NCBI RefSeq assembly: GCF_000182925.2
Contig: NC_026507.1
Coordinates: 186,001-250,000 of the forward strand
Direction of reading: 5' to 3'
DNA: 64,000 nucleotides
DNA from: Neurospora crassa OR74A
Taxonomy: Eukaryota > Ascomycota > Sordariomycetes > Sordariales > Sordariaceae
Shown: one piece after another, positions 45,943-57,276 of the stretch
How positions within the stretch are numbered: position 1 is the stretch's first letter
Layout of the letters: every line of letters starts with the position of its first letter
The notes under the pieces: generated by a model
What the model was told of the DNA's origin: nothing
Seen by the model: the letters and a program-made list of their open reading frames with translations, nothing else
Database searches by the model: none
Translations under genes and position numbers: made by a program

Positions 45943-48112
45943 GTTGGCGATTATTAGTCGTAGTTACTATTACTGTGATTCCGTCCCTGATCTGTTTCTT
46001 GTTTGGCCGGCGCTGCGCTTCCTTTCTCACACGTTGCTTCGGCTGTTGAATCTTTGTCTCTGCCGCGGACCATGGACAAAGGCTCAGGATTAGGTAGCTA
46101 TGTTGGCTGTCTATGTCTCGCAATGTGTCCTTTGTGTAAATCGCGGCGGCCTGAGACGGATGTGGAAGCGGCAGCGGCAGTGTCGCGCATGGGGCTCGAA
46201 TTGCGATCGGTGCGCTCGATTGAAAAAGGACGTGGTCATGGAATGGTGTCGCGATTGGGATACATCACATCGTCATGGCGCAGTACTCGAATGTCGTCGG
46301 GCAGACTTGGAGGAGACAACTGAATGCAGACAGGCTGGGAATTGGGGTTCGATGGCTGTCTGGACTGGACTCTTGTCTGGATGGGTCGCAACAAGGAGAG
46401 ACAGTAAGGCAGTGAGTGTCCGGGGATGCGAATGGTGGACCGTCGCCAGCACAAGGAACTTGGTGTCGCGGGTATTTGGACAAGGAATCGAGTTCGCAGT
46501 ATGAAGAGAGTTCGTTCCTTCTTTGTCGAATAATTCGAAGGCGCAGTTTGGAGAAATGTAATGGTCGCGGGAGCTGATGCTGGTGTCGGAGCTGAGTGAC
46601 AGAGACGACCTATGGTAGATATTGAGTGTATTCAGTTGTAGAATAAACAACAAGGTAGCTACAGTATAGCTCCCTATCCCATGTCGCGAATGTGTGGGGA
46701 TGCTGAATATTGTGATAGGTAACTCTCGACTGGTGGTGAGAAATGACGAGAGGACAGACGGCCGTTCACGGGCAACTGGAGCTTATGACCGTGCAGTGTT
46801 GCACCAGGAGAAGAAAAAAAAAGGACAAAAGGAAGGGGAAAAAAAAATAGAGGCTAGAGTATCATCATGACATTGTCCCGCGCAAACGCTAGTACCATGT
46901 CAGTCAGTCAAGATATAAGTAGTGTAGTGTAGTGTAGTGTAGTGTAGCACTGATTTCGTTGCTATCTTCATGTCACACAGAAAAGGTGGGAAAGTGTTAG
47001 TGGTGGAAGCTATATATCCACTACTGTCGTGTTGGTTCAAGACCATCAGGTTGAAATTGATATGGATCACAAAGGGAGAAAGAGCACAGAAAAGACTTGG
47101 CTGTCCATGATGATGTCTGAAAACAGGTTGAAGCCAGGGCGAGTAGTCCAGGAACAGACAGAGATATTCAGACTTGTGGATTCCACTGGCACATGTTCAA
47201 GTAGTGTATCTAGGTAGTGTAGAATACTATGTAGGTATGTAGGTACCTTTGTACCTTGAGTCCATCCAAGTCAATGACATAGATGACAGTGTGTATTCCT
47301 GGAAATGAATCAAGTAGATTGCTACCTATGTAAGGTAGTTTCCTCCTACATTTGTGCTGGGAGCGCTACATAGCGGTACCCGACTTACCATAGCCAGGAG
47401 ATCTTTATCTTTTTGGAGTCATGTTGAAATTATCATCCAGGAGTCCTGACTGGAACTGTCTTGAGAGTTTGGACGGACAGTCTTTGAGTTGGGACTGGAG
47501 AGAAGCAATGAAGCTTCAGCCTGTGTGAGCCGCCTGCCTCACCTGCCTCGTTGAGCTGCCTGTCATGGCTCGTGCGCCCGCTCTTGAAGCTGTTGGGTCC
47601 AAACGAATGAATGGAAAATCTCGCCTTCCGTTCAATCTTTCATTGGTCAACAGTCAAGGTATCTGGGTACATCCAGCCCAGCAATGGACCCACTCAAGGC
47701 AGGAGCTCCCTGACGTGGATGCTCCCCTCGGCCGTCAGTTCGTCACTGCAAACATGCCGTCGGCAGGCCCCAACCAGCCAACCAGCCAACCAGAACCTCT
47801 CATTCCAGCGCCCGCCAGCTCCATCGCTGCCCAGGGCACTGCTGTCCACTGAAGCCATCACTGCACCGACCTTGACGGCAACAAACAACTGAACGTATCT
47901 CGATTCCACTCGCTCTCCTCACCAAACAAACAACCCGAATCGCCTCGTCCATATCCCATCCCATTACACAACCACCACGCGGCGCACGAGGACGCTGGCT
48001 GTTTTGTACAATACCCGGGCATTAATAAACACCCAAATCTAAACAACAACCAGAAACCGCCACCGCGAAGCTCGCCGCCATCCCACTTCTTTTTCTAATC
48101 AACATCACCAAG
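45943..48112. other. Divergent intergenic region between CET1 and RPN2
   Basis: 2.2 kb expected to carry the promoters of both genes. It includes a TAGTG microsatellite at about 46918-46945. Several open frames of 60-134 codons exist on the plus strand at 46000-46500, but they have no recognisable domain and lie opposite the likely CET1 leader, so they are not called. C/A-rich sequence from about 47880 looks like the RPN2 5' leader. Confidence 0.4.
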
Positions 48113-51100
48113 ATGCCCGGCCTCGTCACCGCGACCGGCGTGTTGGCCTTCCTCGCCGATGAGGAGCCCGAGCTCAAGGTCTTCGCCCTCAAGACCCTCA
48201 ACGATGATATCGACACCGTTTGGACCGAGGTCGCTGGCGCCTTGACCCAGATGTGAGTAGCTCCCTGATACCCGACACCAAGCTACGCTGTTTAGTGTTA
48301 GTAAGCTCACTCAGCTGGGCACGCGAGCTGATCTGTCTATCTCTCTCCCCCCCCAGTGAGGCCCTCTATGAAGACGAGACCTTCCCCGAGCGTCAACTCG
48401 CTGCCCTTGTGCTCGCCAAGGTCTACTTCCACCTCCAAGCCTACAACGAGAGCATGACCTTTGCCCTGGCTGCCGGCCCCCTCTTCAAGCTCGACGCCCC
48501 CAGTGAGTTCGAGGAGACCATCATCTCCAAGTGCATCGACCAGTACATCGCCGTCTCGTCTCTCCACCACACGCCTTCCAAGAAGGACCTGCCTGCACTT
48601 GAGACCGATCTCGGCAGCGGTGCCATCGATAGCTCGGCTCTGATCTCCCCCACCACGCCCTTCTCGCAGTCTTCGGTTCCCTCCAAGTCCCTGCTTGCGC
48701 GCGCATCGTCCGACGACAACACCATCCTGGATCCCACCTTCCAGCCCACCAAGGAGACTCGCTCCGCCTCGATAGCCCAGGTTCACGACACCGCCACCCA
48801 GGTTGCGCTCCAGAACGTCATTGAGCGCCTGTTCGAGAGCTGCCTGAAGGAGGGCAAATATAGACAGGTGGTGGGCATTGCTGTCGAGGCCAAGAACCTG
48901 GATGTTTTGCGTCGCGTCATCAAGCGCGCCAACCAAGATGTCAAGTCCGGCAAGGCCAAGGTACAGGAAGGCAGCCAGGGGCCGGCGGAGGAGCTCATGG
49001 ACTATGCCCTGAGCATCTGCATGGATATTGTCCAGGAACGCGGCTTCCGCACCGAGATTCTGCGCCTGATCCTCGATCTCCTAAACGACATCCCCAACCC
49101 GGATTACTTTGCCATCGCTAAGTGCGTGGTCTATCTTGATTCGGACGAGGAGGCGTCCCGGATGCTCCGCCAGCTGGTTGCCAAGGGCGAACAGGACTCC
49201 ATCGCCATTGCCTACCAGATCGCCTTTGATCTATACGACAACAGCACCCAGGAGTTTTTGGGCAAGGTCATCAAGGCTCTGCCTTCTGGCGAGCCAGCCA
49301 AGCCCAAGCCTGCCGAGGGAAGCAACGACGCGGCTGCGGAGCGTGAGCCTCTTCTGGAAGGCCAGGAGAGCTCCGAGGAGGAGCTGCCCGAGGAAGTGGC
49401 CAAGGTCTACAAGAACATCCGCACCATTCTTGACGGTAGCAAGGTCATCAAGCTCAACCTCGAATTCCTCTACCGCAACAACCACGCCGACATGAGCATC
49501 CTCAACAAGGTGCGCGACAGCTTGGACGGTCGCAACTCCATTTTCCACAGCGCCGTCACCTTCTGCAATGCCTTTATGAATGCTGGCACAACAAACGACA
49601 GGTTCTTCAGGGATAACCTTGAGTGGCTAGGAAGGGCCGTCAACTGGTCCAAGTTCACGGCCACTGCCGCGCTCGGTGTTCTGCACCGTGGCAACGTCAC
49701 TCAGTCCCGCAAGCTCCTCGAGCCCTACCTTCCCCGCCCCTCTGGCGTCAGCACGGGTTCCGTCTACAGTCAGGCCGGTGCGCTTTACGCTTACGGTCTG
49801 ATTCACGCCAACCACGGCGCTGATGCTCTGGACTACCTCCACCAACAGTTCAAGGACGCCGATCAGGAGGTTATTCAGCACGGTGGCGCTTTGGGTCTGG
49901 GTATTGCCGGCATGGGCACTGGCGACCAAAAGATTATTGAGGATCTCAAGGAGGCTCTCTACTCGGACTCGGCCCTCAACGGTGAGGCCGTTGGTGCGGC
50001 TATGGGCTTGATCATGCTGGGAACTGGACATGCCGCCACTATCGATGCCATGTTCACGTACGCTCACGAGACTCAGCACGAGAAGATTGTGCGCGGTATC
50101 GCCTTGGGCATTGCTCTCATCATGTTTGGACAGCAGGAGGGTGCCGACAGGACGATCCAGCTTCTCCTTGCGAACCCCGACCCCATCCTCCGCTATGGTG
50201 GTGTTCTCACGCTCGCCATGGCCTACTGCGGTACCGGTAGCAACAAGGCCATCCGCAAGCTGCTTCACCTTGCCGTCAGCGATGTGAACGACGACGTCCG
50301 CCGTGTTGCCGTTATGAGCTTGGGCTTCATTCTCTTCCGCAAGCCCGGCAGCGTACCTCGCATGGTCGAGTTGCTCGCCGAGTCTTACAACCCGCATGTG
50401 CGCTACGGTTCGGCCATGGCCCTCGGTATCGCGTGCGCCGGAACTGGATTGGACGAAGCGATTGACCTGCTCGAGCCCATGATGAAGGACCCTACCGACT
50501 TTGTCCGCCAGGGTGCGCTCATTGCCCTGTCCATGATTTTGGTTCAGCAGAACGAGGTTATGAACCCCAAGGTTGCAGCCATCAGGAAGACGCTCAAGAA
50601 GGTGGTTAGCGACCGTCACGAGGAGCAGATGACCAAGTTCGGTGCCGCGCTTGCCCTCGGTATCATTGATGCCGGTGGCCGCAACTGCACCATTGGTCTT
50701 CAGACCCAGACGGGCAACCTCAACATGGCGGGCATTGTTGGCATGGCAGTGTTTACCCAGTACTGGTACTGGTTCCCCTTTACCCACTTTTTGTCTCTTA
50801 GCTTTGTGCCCACGTCCATCATTGGTCTCGACAGTGATCTGGCCATCCCCAACGTCAAGTTCCACTGCGCTACCCGTCCCAGCTTGTTCGACTACCCACC
50901 GGAGCAGGAGGTCAAGGTGGAGGAGGGACCCGCCTTGGTCACGACTGCGGTTCTGTCTACCACGGCGCAGGCCAAGCGCCGCGCCCAAAAGAAGGAGAAG
51001 GCGCAGCGTCGTGAGAGCATGGACATTGACACGCCGGCTGTTTCCAAGACAGCTTCCCAGCCTGCTGCCGAGGACAAGATGGATATCGACGACGATAAGA

Positions 51101-51850
51101 AGGCCGCCGCCAAGCCTGAAGAGTCCAAGGAGAAGAAGGAGGGTGAGTCTGGCGAGAAGGAGGCAACTGGCGCCACCGACGCCAAGAAGAAGGCGGAGAA
51201 GGAGAAGGTTGGCTACGAGATTGAGAACATGTCTCGTATTCTGCCTGGCCAGCTCAAGTACATAAGCTTCCCGGCTGGGCGTTATAAGCCAGTCAAGAAG
51301 GTGAGCTGCCCTGCATCACTTAATCTACCTAACTCATATCTTGTGTACTAACTAACTTTGCCTCCAGCCTACCGGTGGTCCCCTCCTCCTTTTCGATACC
51401 CAACCTTCGGAGGCCAAGTCCCTTGTAGAGGAAAAGCTCAACAAGGTAACCACGGAGCGCGCCCCCGTTGCCGGCGCCGGTGCTTCGGGTGCCAGCGATG
51501 GAACCCCCCGTCTCTCTGGCGGGGCGGCGCAATCGCTCCTTAGCCAGCTCCAAGGAACGGGCGCTTTCAACCGGTCCAGCATGCGGGAACTCAGCGAGCT
51601 GCTGCAGCTTGGCCAGCGTATGGAGCAGGATGCTTCTGCAGGACTCGGGGAGAGCAGAGCTCGCGGTGCTGGGGGTGCTGCGGCGGGAAGTGGAACTGGA
51701 GCTAGTGCTACGGCTGGCAGCGGTGCTGGTGCGGCTGCTGCTGCTGCGGTGTTGAATGCTGTCGATGAAGATGCCGAGGGTGATGAGGAGGCGCCGACGC
51801 CGGCGGAGTTTGAGTACTTTACTGATGCGGAGGCGGATGACGAAGAATAG
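48113..51850 (+). CDS. RPN2: 26S proteasome regulatory subunit RPN2 (PSMD1)
   Basis: join(48113..48252, 48357..51300, 51368..51850) gives 1188 residues. Intron 1 (104 nt) has GTGAGT and a C-tract ending CCCCAG, and joins ALTQI to EALYEDE. Intron 2 (67 nt) has GTGAGC, branch CTAAC and CTCCAG, and joins YKPVKK to PTGGPLLLFD. RPN2 is a scaffold of the 19S base. The N-terminus (LAFLADEEPELKVFALKTLN) is typical. Proteasome/cyclosome repeats form the toroid in the middle (for example HGGALGLGIAGMGTGD, VGAAMGLIMLGTGH, RYGGVLTLAMAYCGTGS, RYGSAMALGIACAGTG). A Lys/Glu-rich KEKE stretch follows near residues 970-1010. The end PTPAEFEYFTDAEADDEE matches the conserved RPN2 C-terminus. An Ala/Gly/Ser-rich insert of about 80 residues before that end makes it longer than yeast Rpn2 (945 aa). 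It stands alone, not next to other proteasome genes. Confidence 0.94.
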
Positions 51851-52826
51851 AGGTCTAAGCGGAAGCCAAAGAAGTAGGAAATAGATGGTGGTGAAATGAA
51901 GGGTGAAGAGAATGAATAGACGGGCATTGAAATCTTGTCAGGGTGTTATGTGTCTGTGGCTGGTGCCATGGTGGTGAATGAAAGCGATGGAAAATGAGAT
52001 GAACGGTCATGGTTTGATTGAAGGCCCAGGTGGTCTTTACACTAAGTTAAGCATATACAGTAGGAAGTATCTTGCATCAAGACCCATTATCAGCGATACT
52101 AGAAATCAGCGATCACACTACTCGGATTGTACATATTACTTGAGAACTGATCCATCCAGCAACATGTCGCGGTGTGAGATCCGTGTTTGGAAACAGTTGT
52201 CCAAACAGGAATCACACAAGTTACTATACTAACATATTTCGGAGCTATGCTGTGGTCCGTCGTTAAGAGTCTAATACCCGCCCTTGAATCACATGCAAGA
52301 GCCCTACAGCGGATTCCCCGGGGAGGGCGCGACGTCATCGACCAGTCCAGGTCCCTGTGGAACAACTTGGATTTCTTGGCAGCAATGACGACGTCGTTCA
52401 ATCGTTTGTTTCCATGTGTTTTGTCTCTGGTCTTTTCTTTGAAGTTGATAGTCTGGTCTGGTCTGGTACCTCCTTCGTTACACATCTGAAACTGATAGAA
52501 GTTAGTATCTGGAATTCACTCCACTTTACATAGCAGTCTAGTCCTCCCCCCGATTTTTTCTTCATCCTTTCCTTTCATCCAGGCATTGCTTTCATCCTAC
52601 ACCACACTAGAATATTCAGTCCTGGTCTTTGTATCTACCCTCCAGTTAGTCGACAGTCATTCAGTCATCAGTCAGACTCATACACCAGAAGAGCAACTAC
52701 AACTACAACTACAACGACAGAACACCACGGACTTGATACCCAACACCACCTTACTGAACACCTTCACCTCCACCAGCCCAATAACCAACACCTAACACCC
52801 AAACAACCCCAACCTCAGCTCACAAA
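51851..52826. other. RPN2 to DUF1769 spacer
   Basis: About 980 bases between co-oriented genes, with no supported coding region. The last 150 bases are C/A-rich (CAACA and ACTACA repeats), a likely 5' leader of the next gene. Confidence 0.4.
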
Positions 52827-54586
52827 ATGCCACCACCCCCCCGAACCCCCGAAAACTACACCCTCCGCGTAACAGCCGGTCCAACCTACGACCTCGCCAC
52901 CCATGTCGAGATTCCCATCAACTCCCCTCACCTAACCCACATATCTTCTCCTTCTTCTTCTTCTTCTTCGACCACGGAAGCAGGGATGGACATCGACCTC
53001 ACCGTGCGCATCCAAAACTATCACCGCGGTTTACCGAGGAACTCCCCCTCTACTTCTCCCTACTTTGACAGGGAGCCGCATAGGTATAATAGGGATCAGT
53101 ACAGTATCGGATTGAGATTTAGGCCGCGGCGGCCGGGGACGTCGACTGAACCTACCTCTGCTAAACCTGCTGGGGATGATGGGCAGGAGCGGGATGGCGC
53201 CGGCGAGAATGGGGAGAAGGATATGAACGAAAAGGACGGAATCCCAGCGACAGACCTCCAATTCGGCAACGACTTTGACCACCCTATCCGAAACTACCTG
53301 CCGCCGGGCGTCAACACGGCAATGAACATCCTCAAGTGGTGGATCGACCCCGGACTCGAAGGGGATGCGTATGCGGACCAGCCATATTTGTATGGACCGG
53401 CGCTGTCGAGTTTTAATGCTGTTAGGGTGGGGAAGGGGGAGGAAGATGAGAGTAAGGGGGGGTTGTGGGTGGAGGAGGGGGCGTCCGATTCGGAAGGGGA
53501 ATCTGAGTTCGATGCTAATTCTGACGACGACGACGACGACGACGACGACGGCAGGAACGATAAGGCTACGGAAACCGGGGATGCAGAAGGACATGGACAT
53601 GGACATGGACACGGGCACGAGAAGGAGAAGGAGAAGAAGAAGCATAAAAAAGGAAATGGGAGGAAATCAGGTAAACAGTGGAGAGAAGAGGTCCTTGCTG
53701 GCTCGGGAGTCGGGAACGATGCCAAGAAACGCCAAAAGTGGGCGTTGAAGGAGGATGCGAAAACGAAGTGGGTGTGGGAGTATGGGCGCACGTATGCGGT
53801 CGATTTCTATAATCCGTATATCGATTTCGGCAAGTGCGAGCTCAAGTTACCGGGTTTTGGGGTTAATGTTTTGAGGTACTGGGATGGGGAGACTGGGTTG
53901 CGGTATGTTTGTTCTTTTTTTTTTCTTTGTCCTTCCCCCCTTTTCCTTTTCTTTTTTTTTTCCTTTCCTATTTTGACCTCTCTCCCTTTTCCTTTTCCTT
54001 TTTTTCTCCTTTTTTTTTTTTTTTTTTCCCACTCCTCTCCCGTTTTCCTTTTCCTTTTCGCCCCCCTTTTACCTTTTTCTCCTTTCCCCCTCTCGCTTTT
54101 CCCTCCTTTCTTTCTTCTTTCCTTTTCTTGTCCCCCTTCCCCGCCCCTGTCTCTCTCTCTCTCTCTTTTTTTTTCCTTTCTTTTTTTCTTCTTTTTTTTT
54201 TTTTCCGAGCTCTACACTTCAATCTCAAAAAGCCACTGTTCTGTTCATGAACGCTCACACTAACAACAAATAGATACGTCCTCCGCAACCGCCTCACCAA
54301 AAAACCCTACCTCGTCATCCTCTTCACCCTCTACCCAAACGACATGGTAAACGAAGACGGCACGCTCAAGTCCGAGGCGTTGAAAGTGACGGCTAGGGCT
54401 AGTGGAGGAGAGAAAGATGAGCAGGTGAACTATGGAGAGAAAGAGGCCGTGGATGGAGGCGACAAGTTTGATGCGGACAAGGCAGTTGAGGAGGCCAAGA
54501 GCAAGTTGGAGGGTGTTACCTTGGGTGCGGGTGAGGGTCCAAGGGGAGGTGCAGGTGTTGGCGCGGCTGATGATGATGTCGATTGA
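52827..54586 (+). CDS. DUF1769 (UPF0590 family) protein
   Basis: join(52827..53902, 54274..54586) gives 462 residues. The intron (371 nt) has donor GTATGT, branch CTAAC and acceptor AAATAG; it joins DGETGLR to YVLRNRLTKKPYLVILFTLY in phase. The conserved region is split by a low-complexity insert. The first part (about residues 150-195) reads DFDHPIRNYLPPGVNTAMNI then LKWWIDPGLEGDAYADQPYL. The second part (about 315-375) reads WEYGRTYAVDFYNPYIDFGK followed by PGFGVNVLRYWDG. The insert is rich in Asp, His-Gly and Lys, including a poly-Asp run near residue 233. This family is widespread in fungi and its function is unknown. No signal peptide or membrane segment is seen. The N-terminus (MPPPPRTPENYTLRVTAGPT) begins the family match, which supports this start. 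Confidence 0.82.
53903..54273 (+). other. Long pyrimidine-rich intron
   Basis: This 371-nt intron of the DUF1769 gene is almost pure C and T for about 300 bases, with T and CT runs throughout. It is several times longer than the other introns in the window. It carries a normal donor (GTATGT), branch site (CTAAC) and acceptor (TAG). The open frames that cross it encode only Phe/Ser/Pro polymers. Confidence 0.75.
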
Positions 54587-55506
54587 GATGGTGATTAAGT
54601 AGCCATGTTCTTGGAGGGGTGGGATCGGGGGGGAGGAGAATGAGTGAGACTTGGAGCCTAAGCCGGGTGTCAGTTATTAGAAGTAGGTATGAATTAAACT
54701 CTAGTTGTGTCTGTGCTGTTACTGATAATACAATCAAGGTTAAGGACGTTGAGTTATCTCTACGTCTTCTAACCGCTTACTAGTCACCACCTGACTCTAC
54801 ACGCTTCCCGGTAAAAGCGGCTCTTTGTTTGATAAAGTCATGGAGTCACTGAATTATCCTCATCTCCCCTTCTTTCTCTCCCATTTTAAGGAAAGATAAG
54901 CCTGGACTACGTATCTACGCCCAATGCTGTATCTGACGATTTCCTTAACTAAGACTACCCCACAGTAAGGAGTTTCGACAACGAAACCATTCGCAGCCCG
55001 GTATATGACTGTGACATCTCGTCTCCGACCTCCGGGACTGGTTAGATGGTGCCGAAAAAAAGTGAACAACACCTCGCCAAACACGTTACTACCTAGTATA
55101 TGACACAAGTACCAATCTTCCCAAGATCAAGCCAAACATGCTAATAATCCGCTGATATCCAAGTCCTCCATCCGTCCATCTTCTTTCCTTCCTCCCGCCG
55201 TCGTTAGTATAACCCAATAATCTAGTATTGTGCAGGTAAGTGGCTCCGGGTATCCGTTCCATACAAATGTCTTTTCCCTTTCACTAGGTTGCTCTTCGAT
55301 CGCTTTCTCGTTGGTCGCTTGCTCACATACACGCCATACTTGTGCCTTTCGCTTCCAGTTCCTTCCACAAAAGACCAAAAAAAAAAAAAAAAAAAAAGGG
55401 AAAAAAAAGAAGAGAGTCAAAAGCCAAGGGGACCTCACACAAATAACTACCTCTACCTAAATAAATATGGCATAAAAAAACCACCACTCAGTACATCTAC
55501 AACCGC
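54587..55506. other. Intergenic region downstream of the DUF1769 gene
   Basis: About 900 bases with no supported gene. It contains a poly-A tract at about 55378-55397. Confidence 0.35.
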
Positions 55507-56243
55507 TCACCACCTCTCTTCTTCAAGACGGACGCGTGCAAACAGGGTTTCGGTGTCGTGGCCTTCCAGCTCACGAACAAATGCAACAGTGAAGACATAC
55601 CAGCACAAGGGCGCGACTTGCGCTCCCTGCTCGTGCCCACCTTTGGCGCCTTGATTCGCTTGGTTGGCAATCGCGCCTAAATCCTCGACAATGACTGGGC
55701 CGCATTGAATCCAAGCTCTCATCCAAGCCAAAGCGAAACAAAGCTTTAATTCAGTTACGGCCTTCTCTACAAGAAGCCATCGCAGGCCCTTGAAAAAGAC
55801 CTCGTCTTTGCCGAAGAAATCGACGCTGAACGCCTGAAAGGAACTCGCGCCGCCGACGTGCATCGAGGGCGGGAACATTATTCGTCGCAACATCGCTCAC
55901 CAACGTCTAGAGGCCGAGCTCGGTGTGCTTGTCCGCCGTCCTGGAAGTTACGAATCGGTGAGGCAACTTTACAAAAAGGTGGGTGTGCCCCATGCGCTAG
56001 GTGATCTTGATACTCGAGGCAGGTCATGCCTCTGGCTGCGTGGCCTCTTCGTGGCAGCTTGGACAAATGTCGACGAGCCAATGGGGACAGGTGATGTTTT
56101 CTGTTGTTGGTTTGGGATGGTCGCTGTGGGCTCAGGGACGACGTAGATTTAGTCGCAGTTGGTGGTGGGACAATTCTGCAATTTGTTTCGGATGGTGGTG
56201 GATTGCTGGATGAAGTCAAGTCATCTTCGCCATCGATGGACAC
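55507..56243 (-). pseudogene. Probable decayed host gene
   Basis: On the minus strand two open frames (56243-55878 and 55893-55507) overlap slightly in different frames. The more protein-like reading is mixed. Around 56100-55930 a third frame reads NITCPHWLVDICPSCHEEA, then GHTHLFVKLPHRF, interrupted by TGA and TAG. Downstream, 55893-55507 reads smoothly (SFQAFSVDFFGKDEV, FVRELEGHDTETL). The Cys-x2-Cys pair followed by a HTHLFVKLP segment is faintly like the ZZ-type zinc fingers of fungal proteins. I read this as an eroded gene with at least three nonsense changes or shifts. An intron-rich live gene is the alternative: a GTGAGC donor occurs near 55893. Family assignment is weak. Confidence 0.3.
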
Positions 56244-56469
56244 GTCGGCCCTATAAGTCTGGTCTTCTTATTGTATGCTTTTCAACCATTCCGTTGAACA
56301 TGCACCCGCTATTCCTCATGTTCCGCTAGGCTTTTCGTCTCAATTATGCCGAAAGAGTGAGGAAAAACGAAAAAAATTGTAAGATAGAATCGCCCGATGT
56401 CTAGACCTCAAGGTCTGCCGTCAGAACGTAAACAAAATCTTCCCGCTATCAGTTTTCATCCTGACTGTA

Positions 56470-57276
56470 CTATTCATCGGACATCAACGACGACAAGGCC
56501 GTGGAGGAGGAAGAAGTGGACAAGCCCGGAGTAGTGCTGGCAGACGAGGAAGAACTTGAAGTGGCGGTAAAAGCCCCCGAAGAAGTTGGAGGGAGATTGG
56601 GATATGGAATCCACTCCATATCGACCTCTTCCTCGACAAGGATATCGGGCCCGAGCGGTGCCGCCTCGGTAGGGGCAAGTACAGGCTCTAACTCCACGGA
56701 GAGAGCGGGCTCGAAGAACATCTCCGGTTCATGGGAATCTTCGGCTTCGTCCGCGACGAACGCAATGGGGAGCGGTTCGGGTACCTCTAGTGTCTGAGCA
56801 GAAGAGGAGAAAAGGAAGCGGAGAGTAAGGAGGAAGTAGTGGACGAAAGGTCCGGCGGAGAATTGAATGAGAATGACGAGGAGGATAATAAAGAAGCGTA
56901 GGGTAAAGAGGAGGGCGGGGAGGCAGGCGAAGGTTGCGGCGAGAAAAGAGCGAAGGAGGAGTTCTCCCACATACACGCTCACCTCAGTGGGCTCAAACTC
57001 GATGTGGAGTGCGGGAGCATCTCCGCCTCTCTCTATCTCCTCTGTCGCCCTCTCCATCGCTTCCTCCCTTGTTTCCTCCTCCTCTCGCGCCGAGTGACGC
57101 TCAAGACTCTGCCTCACACTCTCCTCAACGTCTTCAACGGAGAGGTCGCCTCTGAAATCCTCTTCGAGGTCGTCATCTGCAGTCAGTCCAAATTGGTCGT
57201 TGCTAGGACCGGCGTATAGGATGACGCGGTACTCTTCCATGTCCTCCTCGCTCTGCTCGTGGAGATGGCTGTCCAT
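56470..57276 (-). CDS. Acidic protein with a central membrane hairpin, unknown function
   Basis: Intronless frame for 268 residues from ATG at 57276. Residues 1-100 are acidic and helical (EEDMEEYRVILYAGPSNDQF, SVEDVEESVRQSLERHSARE, REEAMERATEEIERG). Residues 105-158 form one or two membrane-spanning segments (LLLRSFLAATFACLPALLF, FFIILLVILIQFSAGPFV). Residues 160-240 are again acidic and Pro-rich. The last 40 are mostly Ser, Thr and Ala. There is no signal peptide. I do not recognise a family. The layout, a hydrophobic hairpin between two charged arms, could suit an organelle or nuclear-envelope membrane protein, but that is only inference from composition. Confidence 0.6.
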   Translation of the reverse strand: MDSHLHEQSEEDMEEYRVILYAGPSNDQFGLTADDDLEEDFRGDLSVEDVEESVRQSLERHSAREEEETREEAMERATEEIERGGDAPALHIEFEPTEVSVYVGELLLRSFLAATFACLPALLFTLRFFIILLVILIQFSAGPFVHYFLLTLRFLFSSSAQTLEVPEPLPIAFVADEAEDSHEPEMFFEPALSVELEPVLAPTEAAPLGPDILVEEEVDMEWIPYPNLPPTSSGAFTATSSSSSSASTTPGLSTSSSSTALSSLMSDE